Below, piece after piece: positions 35,416 to 46,443 of a stretch of 64,000 bases of DNA (its first letter is position 1; each line of letters begins with the position of its first letter). Source of the DNA: Xenoacremonium recifei (Eukaryota; Ascomycota; Sordariomycetes; Hypocreales; Nectriaceae); the NCBI GenBank assembly GCA_012184525.1, contig WOFQ01000043.1, positions 242,243 through 306,242 on the forward strand, given 5' to 3'. The notes below the pieces were generated by a model. That model worked only from the letters and a program-made list of their open reading frames with translations, was not told where the DNA came from and made no database searches. A program made the translations under genes and the position numbers.

Positions 35416-36948
35416 CTAGATGATAAACTGATGCCCATATCCATTCCCTGGCCCACGTTCCGTGTCTGCATACTCGGGAACAACATACTCTACGCCAGGT
35501 GAAACTTCTCCTCCCAATATAGGATACGGTGTTTCCAGTAAAGCATGTTGTATCTTCCGGGCAGCCTTTGCAAACTCCTTCCTAATGCGAGGGTAGTGCT
35601 TTGATGTCAAGCGCCCGTCGCGTTTTACGAATTTGCCATCAACAAGAACATGAAGAATATCGCCAACACTAGCATGGAGGATCACGGCTACGACTGGGTC
35701 GTTCCAGCCCAGTAAGGATGGCGAATTTTCTGCATCCCAGACCACGAGATCGGCTTTTGCACCGACTTGAATGACACCCAGGTCAGGCCTTCTCAAAGCA
35801 AGCCCACCGGCCCGCGTAGCAAGCATAAAGGCTTGATACGCGCTCATGGGATTCTTGGAAGGAATGGTTGAATTGCTTGTTGCGGCACTGAAGAATCGCA
35901 GCCGCACCTCTTGTAGCCATCGGCGAGCTTGCGAAAGAAGATCAGCCGAGAATGCAGAGTGTATGTCTACGCCAAGCGCGGCCTGGTCAAGATCAACAAA
36001 GCTCACTGGGTGTCCAAATCCATAGAACTCTTCCGATTCGGGACAGATGGCGATGTGCTGGTCAGAAGCTCGCAGCAGGTTTCTGCTCTCCTCGGAAAAG
36101 TACGTTGCGTGGGAGAAAACAAGAGGAATTGTGCCGTTCAAAAGACCGAACCCATCGAGGTCTTCAGGTGTGTTGTCTGTTCCATAAGGCCCTCCCACGG
36201 AGTGTGTCGTCACTACCGAAACGTTGTATCGCACTGCGAGATCGGCAATTTTCTGCGCTTCAGCCACGTTCGTGTTCGGACCCCAACTATCGTACGCAAT
36301 TCCAAGTTCAGCTGGTGACTTGTTTTCTTGAAAATTGAAAGCAGCTATTTCCTCAAAGGTCGGGTACTGTTGGGAGACTGTGTAATTGGTGGCCGTGGCA
36401 TTCTGGAACGAGTATGCCCAGAAGACTCGGGCACCACTATCAATGGACCCGTTGAAGCCTGCCCAAGCCGATGAAGGTGACCAGTTGTGATGGGCATGAT
36501 CTAAAGTAGTTGTGACGCCGGCGTTCATCGTCTCGTAGAGACCAGCAAGCTGACTGAGGTAGACATCGTGGGCAGTGAACCCTAGGGTGGGAGCAGCATC
36601 TCGGTAGCGGATGAAGAACTCGATCAAGGTAGTGTTGGACATGACTGTCTTCCACGCAGTAGACCACCCGTGGCGATGTGTATCTATGAACCCTGGTGTT
36701 ATGATCTGCCCCGTCACATCAATTTGTTCCGTGTCGGGTGGGATTGAGCTGGGCTGTTCTGCACCAACAGCAGTGATTCTGTCATCTGTAACGAGCAGGT
36801 ACCCGTCACGAATGACTTGGAGGGAATTACTCTCATTGTCAAAGGAGATGATAGTGCCACCAGAAAAGAGCTTCGAAGCAGCCTGTGTCAAGGCGACTTG
36901 GAGTCCCAGGGCCAAGAAGCCGAATTTCAGGTTCATAATGGAGCCCAT
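35416..36948 (-). CDS. Secreted amidohydrolase (cytosine deaminase/TrzN-like superfamily)
   Basis: An intronless 510-residue protein. Residues 1-24 form a signal peptide (hydrophobic FGFLALGLQVALTQA). The metal-dependent hydrolase pattern is complete: HxH in PGFIDTHRHGWST (about 90-95), His in VTTHSVGG, His in VFSHATYF, and Asp in LGVDIHSAF; the last beta strand KADLVVWDA closes the composite domain. Relatives hydrolyse C-N or C-Cl bonds on rings (methylthioadenosine/guanine deaminases, triazine hydrolases). At least eight N-X-S/T sites (NTT, NGS, NAT, NYT, NVS, NGT, NST) support secretion, which is unusual for this family. Substrate unknown. It is encoded on the same strand as the Zn2Cys6 gene at 37637. 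Confidence 0.87.
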   Translation of the reverse strand: MGSIMNLKFGFLALGLQVALTQAASKLFSGGTIISFDNESNSLQVIRDGYLLVTDDRITAVGAEQPSSIPPDTEQIDVTGQIITPGFIDTHRHGWSTAWKTVMSNTTLIEFFIRYRDAAPTLGFTAHDVYLSQLAGLYETMNAGVTTTLDHAHHNWSPSSAWAGFNGSIDSGARVFWAYSFQNATATNYTVSQQYPTFEEIAAFNFQENKSPAELGIAYDSWGPNTNVAEAQKIADLAVRYNVSVVTTHSVGGPYGTDNTPEDLDGFGLLNGTIPLVFSHATYFSEESRNLLRASDQHIAICPESEEFYGFGHPVSFVDLDQAALGVDIHSAFSADLLSQARRWLQEVRLRFFSAATSNSTIPSKNPMSAYQAFMLATRAGGLALRRPDLGVIQVGAKADLVVWDAENSPSLLGWNDPVVAVILHASVGDILHVLVDGKFVKRDGRLTSKHYPRIRKEFAKAARKIQHALLETPYPILGGEVSPGVEYVVPEYADTERGPGNGYGHQFII

Positions 36949-37636
36949 AAGTAGTGGAAAGCTATGGGAGGAAAGACAAGAGAAAAGGTGCTGTGCCCTC
37001 TGGCTGTCTTGGAATAAGTTCCCTCCTTTTGTACGAAGCCATCATTGCTCAGCTCGCAGCTCGCAAATTAGAGTGGGATACTTGATGTCAGATTACTCAA
37101 TAATCTGCGTTGAAAATTGGTAAATCAAAGGATCTAGGAAGGATGCTTAATTAGTTACTTGGGTAAATATTTTCATCCCACCGATCCTCTCCATAGCCTA
37201 ACTGCCTTTCCATCCCACCGGCGCCGTCACCGACGTCACCACGGACCTCTTTGATTACACATCAAGAGGAACGACAACAACGGATTTACCAAGACTTCAG
37301 TACTTAAAGTCCATCCTTCGGAATTAATTCAATCCAAATATATCCGACAAAGAAGAATGACGTCCAGTCAATTAAGGGGAGTGGATGGGCGTGCGAAGAA
37401 TCCCACTAAGCCCAGAACTAAAATTCCAGAAGAGAGAAGAACGCGAAATGATATCATTGTGTTGATTCTCATTACTGTCAATCAACCTAAGAGTCATTTA
37501 AAAGGCACCATCCATTCCTTGTTATTCGCCCTAACTGGATAATTTCGAACATCATGGTTTTCCCGGGTAGATAAACTGCAGATGCTCGAAAACAAATTCC
37601 CATCTTACAACCAAAAAGTCAAATCGCAACCTAGCT
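36949..37636. other. Intergenic region
   Basis: This 688 bp stretch covers the promoter of the amidohydrolase and the 3' flank of the Zn2Cys6 gene. It is AT-rich around 37290-37530, with no gene. Confidence 0.5.
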
Positions 37637-39569
37637 TCATCTCTGACTCTCATGGCCCACGGCAAGAGACGCCGCAATACAAGTCCGCCTCAAGAGGTCG
37701 GTATAGTTCTCATCAAGATTGCCGATATTCTTCAGCTTTCTGAACGTCGCCAGCAAATCTTCATAGCACTGCCCCAGGGAAATCTCTGTCGCTCTCTGTG
37801 TGTACAAAAACTCGGCGGTCAGAAACAGAGGCATATAAGCCAGCGGGTGAATCTGTAACGGCATTAACAGGGTACAGCTAGAACAGGCGGTGGTCTTTGT
37901 CTACTTACTTTAGATGAGGGATATCCCTCAAGTGCTACGGCAAGCTCGACTACTTTTGTCGCTGCGGAACTGGCAGACTGCTCTCGTTCTTGCACCAACA
38001 TTCTCTCCTCTTCTCTTGGCCAAGTCAGGGTTTCCATACCTTTGTAAAGGTAGATGATAGTTGATTGGCAAAGGATGTTGGTGAAGAGAAGCATGGAGTC
38101 ATATCCCTCCGTTGGAGATGGATACAACTCGGTCAAAACCTTCTCCCTGACTGCCAAAACATGGTTTAACCACATGTCCTGGTCTAACCAGCTCGAGGAG
38201 AAGTCCCCGTTGGCCGAACAGATGTTATATTGTTGGGAGTAGAACAGGCCACGCCCAGCGATTGTCACTAGAATGAGACACTCATTGAAAGGAGAAAGAA
38301 CCTTGGGATGAATATCAGTCAGAGCGTCAGCTAGGAAATCTCCCAAGACCGCGCGACCACTCTGAAACCCCACCTCCTGGGCGGGGAGACGAGTACAGAC
38401 CTAACCCTCCAATTAGCTTGTATCATACAGACCCTTATACTTGGATCTACTTACCGCCTGTTCTGTCAGAGTCACGGGCCAGTTGTTTCGCATGCTGAAA
38501 CAATGATCTAAGAAGTATGCCATCCAAAATACCCTCCGCCGCTGCTCCGTCTCGATAAAGTCCGTCTGCGGAAAAACGCTGTTCGTCAAGTTATCGATTT
38601 CGTGGAAGCGCAGTAGCTGGATGATTCGGAATGCACGCCCAACACTCATCCATGCCTGTTGATGGTGCAACCTCGCCAGCTCGTATGTGGCTACGATGAC
38701 CCAGGCTTGAGTTTGTTCTGTGCCATTGGCCTCAATGTTTGTCTCGAAACTCGAGGCCTCAAGCAGAGCTCTTGCTTCTTGGTGGAGAGTTTGATCAAGG
38801 TTTCTGAATTGAGAAGATAGCAAGGATGTTAGTGCCCACATTGCGTACTGCAAAGCCTGTTGTGCTTTCTGTTTCTCTAAAGATTTGCTCCAGGACAGAT
38901 AGCGGCGTTGGTGAAGAAGAGGCAACCAGGGGTGAACCCGGTCAAAGTAGAGTTGATCACTCAAAAAATTATGAAGTTAGCCAGCCAATAAGTATTGGAT
39001 GGGATGGCATCTTACAGCTCATCTTGCATGGATTCTGTAATGCTCAAGCCAATTCCAGGTGTCGCACCGATCGAATCTGATGTTTGAGGTGAACCGGTCA
39101 CGCCGGAAAATTGAGACAACCCCGGTTCACAGGTCACTGTGTTCAAGATTGAGGTTGAACTCGCCGACTGTCCAACAGAGCCAGGACTGGTCTCTTTGGA
39201 AATAGTAACATCTACTGAAGGGAGTGATAACGACTTTGCACCTTCGTCAGTCGGTGAGCCCTGGGAGGCCGCAAGACAGTCTTCGAGCATCGCTGCCCAA
39301 TAAGGAACTGTATCAGCCCAAGTCCACAGGCAATGTCATCACCAGGAGCTATACTGACCGACTCGGTTCTTCAGCGCCGTTAGGTAGCCCTTCTTAGGGC
39401 CCCGGGGCGTCCGCTCAGAGGCCTTGCACTCGATCCGTGATGCCACACACACGCTGCACTTGGGTTGCGCGCCGTCGCATCGCAGTTTCCGGCGTCTGCA
39501 TTCTTCGCATGCCAGGCCGGGCCGCTGGCGCCGCGGCCGTGTCTCGGGCGGTGGTGTCTCAGTCGTCAT
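37637..39569 (-). CDS. Zn2Cys6 fungal transcription factor
   Basis: Exons 39569-39359, 39292-39016, 38959-38455, 38400-37909 and 37852-37637 join in frame to 566 residues. The zinc cluster CEEC...LRC....KCSVC......C starts near residue 21 (CX2CX6CX6CX2CX6C) and is followed by ERTPRGPKKGYLTALKNRV, a linker/coiled-coil start common in this class. The middle domain includes RVHPWLPLLHQRRY near 170 and RRRVFWMAYFLDHCFSM near 305. It sits at the left border of the carbohydrate cluster (GH43 begins 1.7 kb away) and next to the secreted amidohydrolase, so it is a candidate regulator of either; this is positional inference only. Confidence 0.88.
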
Positions 39570-40160
39570 GTCAAGGGCTTAGGAATCAAGGATGATTACT
39601 CGGTAAAAAGAGCTAGAGTTACTTGTATTGAAGAGCCACCGGGTGGGTCCAGATTTGATTTTTTAGCGTAGCCAGATCGAGAGAGGAATGCAGGGGCCAG
39701 GTTCAGGAACCGTGTAAAATTTGACACTCGATATGGAAGAATAACTATACAAATTCTAATCGTACGCTACCAATTTAACCAGTCCTACTTATCCTTCCCT
39801 CCGGAGTTAAGGGAAGAGTTTGGGGAAATAGTTGGTCAGCTGAATTAGCTCTGATATCTGGCGTAACGGCGCCGGAAGCTTCCTCACTCCACCACTACCC
39901 TAGATGCTCTACAATGGAGAGATCTTTCCATTTGACAGAAATTCATATCGGCCCTTCGGCGGACAAGCTTGAATGGAAGAAAAAATAACATGAGGCCGGG
40001 TCCTGATATTCGAATTGGATGACAAATTAGTGAGATGATCAAGAGGGCAATTGTATGTCTTTTGGAGTGTTTGCCCTTATCGCGAACAAGAATGCCTCTG
40101 ATAATGCAAAATGATTCCATGATTCATATACGGCGCATAGATCGGGAACCTCCAGTAATA
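39570..40160. other. Intergenic region before the dehydrogenase remnant
   Basis: I looked here for the missing N-terminal half of the dehydrogenase (a GLGAMG-type Rossmann motif) and found none in any frame. No other gene seen. Confidence 0.5.
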
Positions 40161-40165
40161 TAGAA

Positions 40166-40862
40166 TCGACTGCCAAGTTTCCGGAGGCGCCACGCGCGCC
40201 ACGGATGGTACGCTGTCAATCATGGCTAGTGGCTCGGACATTGCTATTGGCAAGGCCCGCCAGCTGTTGGAGGCCATGTCAAGCGACACAGACTTCTTCA
40301 TAATCAAGGGCGGGGTCGGTGCCGGGAGTAACATGAAGATGGTGCACCAGGTCCTTGCCGCCAATCAGATCTTGTCAGCTAACGAGGCCCTTGGTTTCGC
40401 CATTCACCTCGGATTGAACCTTGAGAAGACGGCAGACGCTATCACGTCTTTAGAGGGATGGAGCTGGATGCTTGAGAACCGCCTTCAACGTATATTAACT
40501 GGCGATTACAAGTCTGTTGCCAGCGCCGTGACCATCATGATCAAAGATACTGGGATTATCACGAGCGAGGCTCGCCGCATCAACTTCCCCACCCCAATGA
40601 CCAGCACCGCTGAACAGGTCTATTTCACCGCGCTCGCCAGAGGTTATGTCAGTTATACTACTAGCTGTCTTGGCATTGCTAATAGTCTTTTTCCCCAGTT
40701 AGGCATGCTCTAGGGCCCCTTTACTGCTTTCGCCCTCCTCCTGCCAGTCCATATCACCATCTTACTGCCACAACTCTATCAACCTTATCATTCTGACCCT
40801 CTTATGCAGGTGACGGCGATAACCCGCACCTGCAGCATCCAGATCATGATGGCGACGTCTGA
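40166..40862 (+). pseudogene. 3' remnant of a 3-hydroxyacid dehydrogenase (HIBADH/LtnD family)
   Basis: The frame enters after an in-frame stop and reads straight into the middle of a beta-hydroxyacid dehydrogenase: VSGGATRATDGTLSIMASGSD, then GGVGAGSNMKMVHQVLAANQ, which holds the substrate-domain lysine. The helical C-terminal domain is complete. The last exon (40810-40862, DGDNPHLQHPDHDGDV) joins to TTAG at 40702 through an intron starting GC rather than GT (40703-40809). The Rossmann NAD-binding half is absent upstream, so no working enzyme is expected. A TAG at 40163-40165 could act as a splice acceptor, but no upstream exon fits. Related fungal proteins act on threonate-like sugar acids, which is of interest beside a sugar-degradation cluster. 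Confidence 0.7.
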
Positions 40863-41257
40863 AGAAGGGTTCCCAATCCCCGTCAAACGACCAACAGGCC
40901 CTCCAAAAGTTGTAGTAAAGATAGATCGATATTTTCTAAGTGTAGGATACAATCAGAGAGCTTTTTCTCCCTCGAAGTGACGAACAGTCTCGGGATCGCT
41001 TGGCTAGTGTCATTGCTAGAATTCAGCCTAAATGCATGAACAGGCTTTTCCGCTGTTATACGGAGTACTCCACACACAAAACCGAACAAATATCCACCCA
41101 TTTCGCTATTAATTTATACCGACCGGTCTAAATCACTCCGACAGGTTTGCTGAATCTTACATTATTTAAATCGCCTACTCTCTTGGCCCTTTTTATCCCT
41201 TGTTATCCACCTACTCTTATTATTGCTCATACGTACCCTTTTATAACTTTGAAGACA
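40863..41257. promoter_or_regulatory. Promoter region of the first GH43 gene
   Basis: This 395 bp stretch holds CT-rich stretches at about 41160-41240 just before the ATG, typical of fungal core promoters. No gene seen. Confidence 0.4.
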
Positions 41258-42919
41258 ATGCCATCAGCATTTAGGAACCCGATAGTGTGGGAAGACCTAC
41301 CAGATCCTGAAGTCTTCCGAGTCGGAGATACGTACTACATGAGCGCCTCCTCTTTCCATTTTTCCCCAGGTGCACCGGTTCTAAAATCTTTCAACCTGGT
41401 CGACTGGGAGTACGTTGGCCATTCAATCCCCGAACTCCCGCCGAGTAGTCGATTCTCTCTTGATGGTGCGCAACCTACTGCGTATGGAAAGGGCGTATGG
41501 GCCTCGACAATGAAATACCGGGAGAGCAATAAACTGTACTACTTCTATAGTGCCGTTCAAGGAACGGACAAAACCTTCATATATACGGCTAAGTCCCCTG
41601 ACGGTATTTGGACAGCTCATCCGCCTCTTGAAAGATTTTATTATGATCTAGGCTTGCTTATTGATGACGATGATACCATGTACATTGCCCACGGAACGAA
41701 GCGAATCGAGGTTGCTCAGCTCTCTCCAGACGGCATGACTGAACTTACCAGCAAAGTAGGTCACCTACTAGGTTGACCCTTCAGATATACACTAATTAGG
41801 TACCAGGTTGTGTACACGTCAGAGGACTATCTCGAGGGCGCCCGAATGTACAAGATCCGGGGTACATATTATATCTGGGTCACGAAATTCGGCAGTGCGC
41901 AGTGCACGCTGAAATCTACAGGAGGACCCTTCGGACCCTATGAAGCGCGAGACACAATCAAGGAGATGCGCTCTCCGCTCCCAGGCTCTGGACCTCCGCA
42001 TCAAGGAGGGCTCGTCGATGCTCCAGACGGGCAATGGTATTACATGTCGTTCACCGATGCCTTTCCCACTGGGCGACTACCATTGCTGGCGCCTGTCGTA
42101 TTCGATACCGAAGGTTGGCCAAAGGTCGTGGCCGATTATACCGATGCAAACGGTCGGTGGCTCCTTGAATATCCATGTTCGTTGATGGGCAAGAGCACCA
42201 ACTCCCCGAATCCATGCTTCCGGAGGCATAGCTTCAATCAACCTAGATTAGAGCACTGCTGGGAGTGGAACCACAACCCTGATAACTCAAAATGGAGGCT
42301 TCAGGATAGCAAACTCGTGCTTGAAACCGGGACGGTGACAAAGAGTCTTCATCTTGCTACAAATACGCTTACCCACCGCACTATTGGACCCGGGAGCATA
42401 GGCACGTTCTACATGGATATTTCACGGATGAAGGATGGAGACAGAGCTGGGGTTTCCATGTTTCGCGATGAGAGTGCCTATATTGGCATTCAGAAGGATG
42501 CCAGTAACGTCAAATTGGTCTATGTTGATGGCGCAAAAGTCGGTCCTGTCAACGTGCCTGTTGGTTGGCTTAATGGCCGGCCCGTAGCCTTGGACTGGAA
42601 ATGCGTATCAAATGGTGTGGTTGTAGCGGAGACACTGCTGACAGAGGATCGAGTTTGGCTGAAGGTCAAGGTCGACTTGAGAGCTGCTCACACCGATGGA
42701 TATGAGAAAGAGGCAAGAAATGCTATATTTCAGTACAGTTATGACGGTATAAATTTTATACAACTGGGCCCAAAGTACCCGTTGACGAAATCTACTGCGG
42801 GCTACGTTGGTTATCGTTTTGGGTTGTTCAATTTCGCAACACAGGTCCTGGGAGGAGAGGTACAGGTACATTATTGCGATATCTACTTGTGGGATCCTCA
42901 AGAAGAGATAAATTCATAG
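41258..42919 (+). CDS. GH43 glycosidase (beta-xylosidase / arabinofuranosidase-like)
   Basis: Two exons (41258-41755 and 41807-42919; 51 bp intron) give 536 residues. The five-bladed propeller signature is present: catalytic base Asp 16 in LPDPEVFRVGDTYYMSASSF, the pKa-modulating Asp near 130 (YDLGLLIDDDDTMY), and the general acid Glu 176 in YLEGARMYK. From about residue 325 a C-terminal beta-sandwich (GH43_C2 type, PF17851) follows, with GSIGTFYMDIS and YVGYRFGLFNF. Enzymes of this build remove xylose or arabinose from the non-reducing ends of oligosaccharides. No signal peptide is visible, so it probably acts inside the cell on imported oligosaccharides, consistent with the sugar porter at 58 kb. 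Confidence 0.9.
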
Positions 42920-42984
42920 TTTAAGCTATTTTCGTGCTCAAAATCACTCTTACAGTTATCCCGCCAGAAAGTTATATACCTCAC

Positions 42985-43253
42985 CTGACTATTTTGGTGG
43001 CGTCGGCACTCACTCGTCTCACAATTTCGTTATCTCGGGTCTTAGTTCGAAGACTGTGTTCGCAAAGCGCCTCACAGCTGTCAGCGCGCTATCGCGTCAG
43101 GACCAGGGACAGACACCAACTTATGCTGGTCAGTTTTTCTCCAACAGCAGCTGCATGATGACCGGAAATCCAGCGCTGGAAAAAACATTGGTGACAGATG
43201 GACATACCACTTTCCAACTCTATGCTCCAGAGGCCCTGGTTATTGTTCTGTAA
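42985..43253 (+). pseudogene. C-terminal fragment resembling GH79 (beta-glucuronidase family)
   Basis: Right behind the GH43 stop, in another frame, is an open stretch whose peptide ends like the C-terminal beta-domain of fungal GH79 enzymes: FVISGLSSKTVFAKRLTA, then TYAGQFFSNSS, TGNPALEKTLV and finally FQLYAPEALVIVL before a stop at 43251-43253. The match to the usual pattern (KRLTAP..., WAGQ..., ASEAV-V-L at the end) is by recall, not by alignment. The catalytic barrel is absent because the GH43 gene occupies the upstream DNA, so this is a broken tail. The frame stays open back into the GH43 3' end, so the 5' boundary is approximate. Confidence 0.45.
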
Positions 43254-43295
43254 AGAAAGAAGCTGTAGATCTTGGCTTATTTAATATCGCTAAGT

Positions 43296-44897
43296 TCATT
43301 CTTCAGGCGATTGAATTATCAACCTCTTGTATCTTCGAATAGCATATGGTCCTTTCTTCGTTTTGACCTGCAAGATAACATGCCATTCTATGCCCTTGAA
43401 GACATCACTCTTTGGAACTAAGTTGGTAATCTTGACCTTTGCTCCTGTAACCACGTCTCCAAAACCAGACTCGCTCTTCCCAGGAGCGCCATTTGTTGCC
43501 AGGGGAGTATCTAAAGCTTGTATTTCAATAAATGACGCAATGCTTCCAACACCCCGAGGGAAACCCGCCTCAAGGTAAGTGAACCAGCTGAAGTCAAGCT
43601 CACTGTTGTTCCCGGGATGGTCGGTGTCAATTGTCTCGCTAGCGTCCAATATTACCGAGGAATTATAAGGTATCGTCAGGTACAGTGGCCCGGTTCCCGG
43701 AGAACCGTTTAGTATGATACTCGGAGGATGAGTTGCTTTTTTAAAGTCGGGCGTCAACGTCCACTGCATTCGCGAAGCGAAATCATCTTGATATGCATCG
43801 CGCCAACGCCATATAGTGGCGTATGCACTCTGATAAGGATTTCCGGAATCATCGATGGCTCTATCAATCGAGTAGCTATACAAGTTGATTTTGGCCCAAT
43901 CACTTGTACGCGTGTATCGGCCGCCCCATCCGCCCCAATCTGGCCTTTCAGCATTTGATAGACCATTCTGGATGAGCCACAAAAAGCTTGGAGTGTCGCC
44001 CTCCATTCCATACTCAATCAGCGGGTATACAGCTCCCAGGGGGCCTACCCTGATATTTGGTGTCAGCCATGCATCAACAACTTTGGTTGTGTTGGCAGCC
44101 CCATTGTCTGCTGAACTGATGCCGGGCCACGTGGCAGCAGCAAACTCTTGGAATCCATGAATGTTGACAATATAAAAGATTTCGGGCCACATTGCGCGGA
44201 TCCACGGTCCAGCATCGTCTTGATCAGAGATAGAATACACTCTCAGTTGAGATCTCAGTATAGCTGCCTGGTCTTTAGGCTTCGTCTCTTCAATGTGTTG
44301 AAGTGCCTGAGCTAGAGTATTGGCGCCTCCCCAGATGCTCACAAAAAGTGGCCTCTGGGATTCTTCAAGCTCGCGAATGAGGTTCTTAGCACCAACGCTC
44401 AGACTCTCATTTAGTGCTTGTAATCCATAAACCTGAGATCCGATATAGCTTAGTGAATCACATTCTATTGTTAAACGTCATTGACTACTTACAGGAGGTC
44501 CAGAGCTCACGAGAGGAAGGAGCTCATCAGCATGCTGAAACGTCGAGTTGGGATTGACATGGTGATTTAGATTCGCAACCACCATACCGTAAGCAGTGAT
44601 AATAGATTTCATTGCTTTGGGATGTGTGGAATTTCGCAAACTCGCTGATGTTGTAGCGCAAATTCCGCGTGTATCAAACTGATTTGAGTAAACGAGATAT
44701 CTGACAAGGGACATTGAATCATCTGGTTCATTTAAGATATCGGACATAATGAATATTCTCGGTTTCCAGGGAAAGGTCTCCAAATTAATAAGGTTCGGCT
44801 GTAGATCTATTGAGTGAGAGGTTATACTGGCACTAATTACAGATAAATATAATTGCGCTAAAATGGTAATAAGGATGAAAACTCGAATGCGGGCCAT
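43296..44897 (-). CDS. DUF1593 / Sde182-like protein, copy 1 (secreted)
   Basis: Two exons (44897-44493 and 44432-43296) give 513 residues. An N-terminal hydrophobic signal (VFILITILAQLYLSVISAS) is followed by the nucleoside-hydrolase-like DUF1593 domain (PF07632): RIFIMSDILNEPDDSMSLVR at about 48-67, whose acidic cluster recalls the calcium-binding Asp cluster of nucleoside hydrolases, then SIWGGANTLAQALQHI, YSISDQDDAG and MEGDTPSFLWLIQNGL. After about residue 380 comes a beta-sandwich (SVILDASETIDTDHPGNN) like the C-terminal domain of Sde182. The bacterial prototype is described as cellulose-binding; no reaction is firmly known to me. It is one of three copies in this window, all within the carbohydrate cluster. 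Confidence 0.88.
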
Positions 44898-46443
44898 AAT
44901 TTAGTTACTCTGAAAATATTGCCGAAATACTGTTAGATTCTCAGAAGTATAATGCGTTTTACTTCGGGTCACAGCGCCTTCTTTATATTATACAAATCTT
45001 CATATCACGCAACTACGTTTAGGCTCGCAACCACGATGGTCAATTCATTTTTAATTCTAAAATGGCATTTGGTGGCACCAGCTTCCACTTTGCATTATTA
45101 TGGGTAGTCTTGTGGAGTACAATCATACCCTATTGACTGGCACCTACAACACGTCCAGCTCGCCAAGACCAGCTCGGCTAGGATGGAAGACACGAGTAAC
45201 ACTTTGGTGGGTGTTTCCCCAGGCACTCCGGGAAACAAGTTGAGAGGAACAAACAAGAAACGGGATAGAAGAGGAAGAAAAAAGAGAACAGGATTCTCTT
45301 CCCAATAGACGACGACATTGCTGTAGCTTCAGGCTCCACGGATTCTGAAGGATTTGACGGGCTATGTCTAAGAATGTGGCTGCAGTCTTTATAGCAGAGC
45401 CAAATTAGAACCGGATGCTGCGATGGTTTTCCGAGAGACGCGGGAGGCCGTGTCTTGGTTCCCGAGTCCAGTCAGATGACAAAACCCCGCAACCCCAACG
45501 TAGGTACGGGGGATAAACGGAAACTCTCGTGTATTCACAACCCTCCCGAGATATAGCGATACCAGTGGCGAAGTCAACAACGGGTAGATTGGCCACTTTT
45601 CTTTTTTGCTCTCCTAGCCTTCTCTAAGCAGCGGAAGTAGTAGTAGGCTAATTGCTTGCGTTGACGATTGCAAGGCTGCTCGTTTAAATGAACTAATCGC
45701 ACCGTTTGCACTTACATCCGATCCATTCTAGTCTAGATCACCGGTTCTCACTGGATGAATCGTGATGAGTGTAATTTTTGATGAGTACTTACTAGATTCA
45801 GGCAACTCTAGGCTCTACGCTAACTTCGAAATCAATCAATACAGTTGAATTTCACCCTGGATGAATGTGTAATATAGCCTAATAACCGCAAGGCACTAAG
45901 TCTCCCTACAGAACACTCCGGCTAATACGTATCAAATACGAAAGTGCATCTTTACGAAATTAGGCTGAATTCTAGGAATAACGTTAGTAGATCTGACATC
46001 CACTAACTCGTTCTTGGATATAATGCATTAGGTCATCTGACAATTCGTCTGCTTTTAAACCGATATGCCGACACTGCGGCTTGGACTCACGGGGAGCGGA
46101 ATAATTCTATCGCGAGCCAAGAAGGATGAATTAGTATAACAACGCGCTTACTGTGTTTATGCATGAATCTAGCCTCTAGTCATCCAGGAAACGAGGTAAT
46201 ATTGCAAAACAGGAATGATTAAGCGCTTTGGTAACAGGTAAATCCGGGGTACTGTGGGGTAGGTAGCTTTCTGTTCCCCACGAAGTCAAATTTCTGGAAA
46301 TCCGGAGCAACAGTGGACCTCTCCATACTGTATATATAGATCATACAAGCAGTCTCTCAATATTCCTAAGTTGCTTAGATGAACAGCAGCTTCAGCTACG
46401 TATTGTTATCAAAACTCACAAACTGATCATAGACTTTGCTACA
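44898..46443. promoter_or_regulatory. Divergent promoter region between DUF1593 copy 1 and the GH39-like gene
   Basis: A long (1,546 bp) AT-rich gap with no coding signal. TATATATA at 46331-46338 lies about 106 bp before the GH39-like ATG. The rest holds nothing I can assign. Confidence 0.4.
46331..46338 (+). promoter_or_regulatory. TATA box candidate of the GH39-like gene
   Basis: TATATATA lies about 106 bp upstream of the ATG at 46444, in the right orientation and at a spacing usual for filamentous fungi. Confidence 0.45.
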
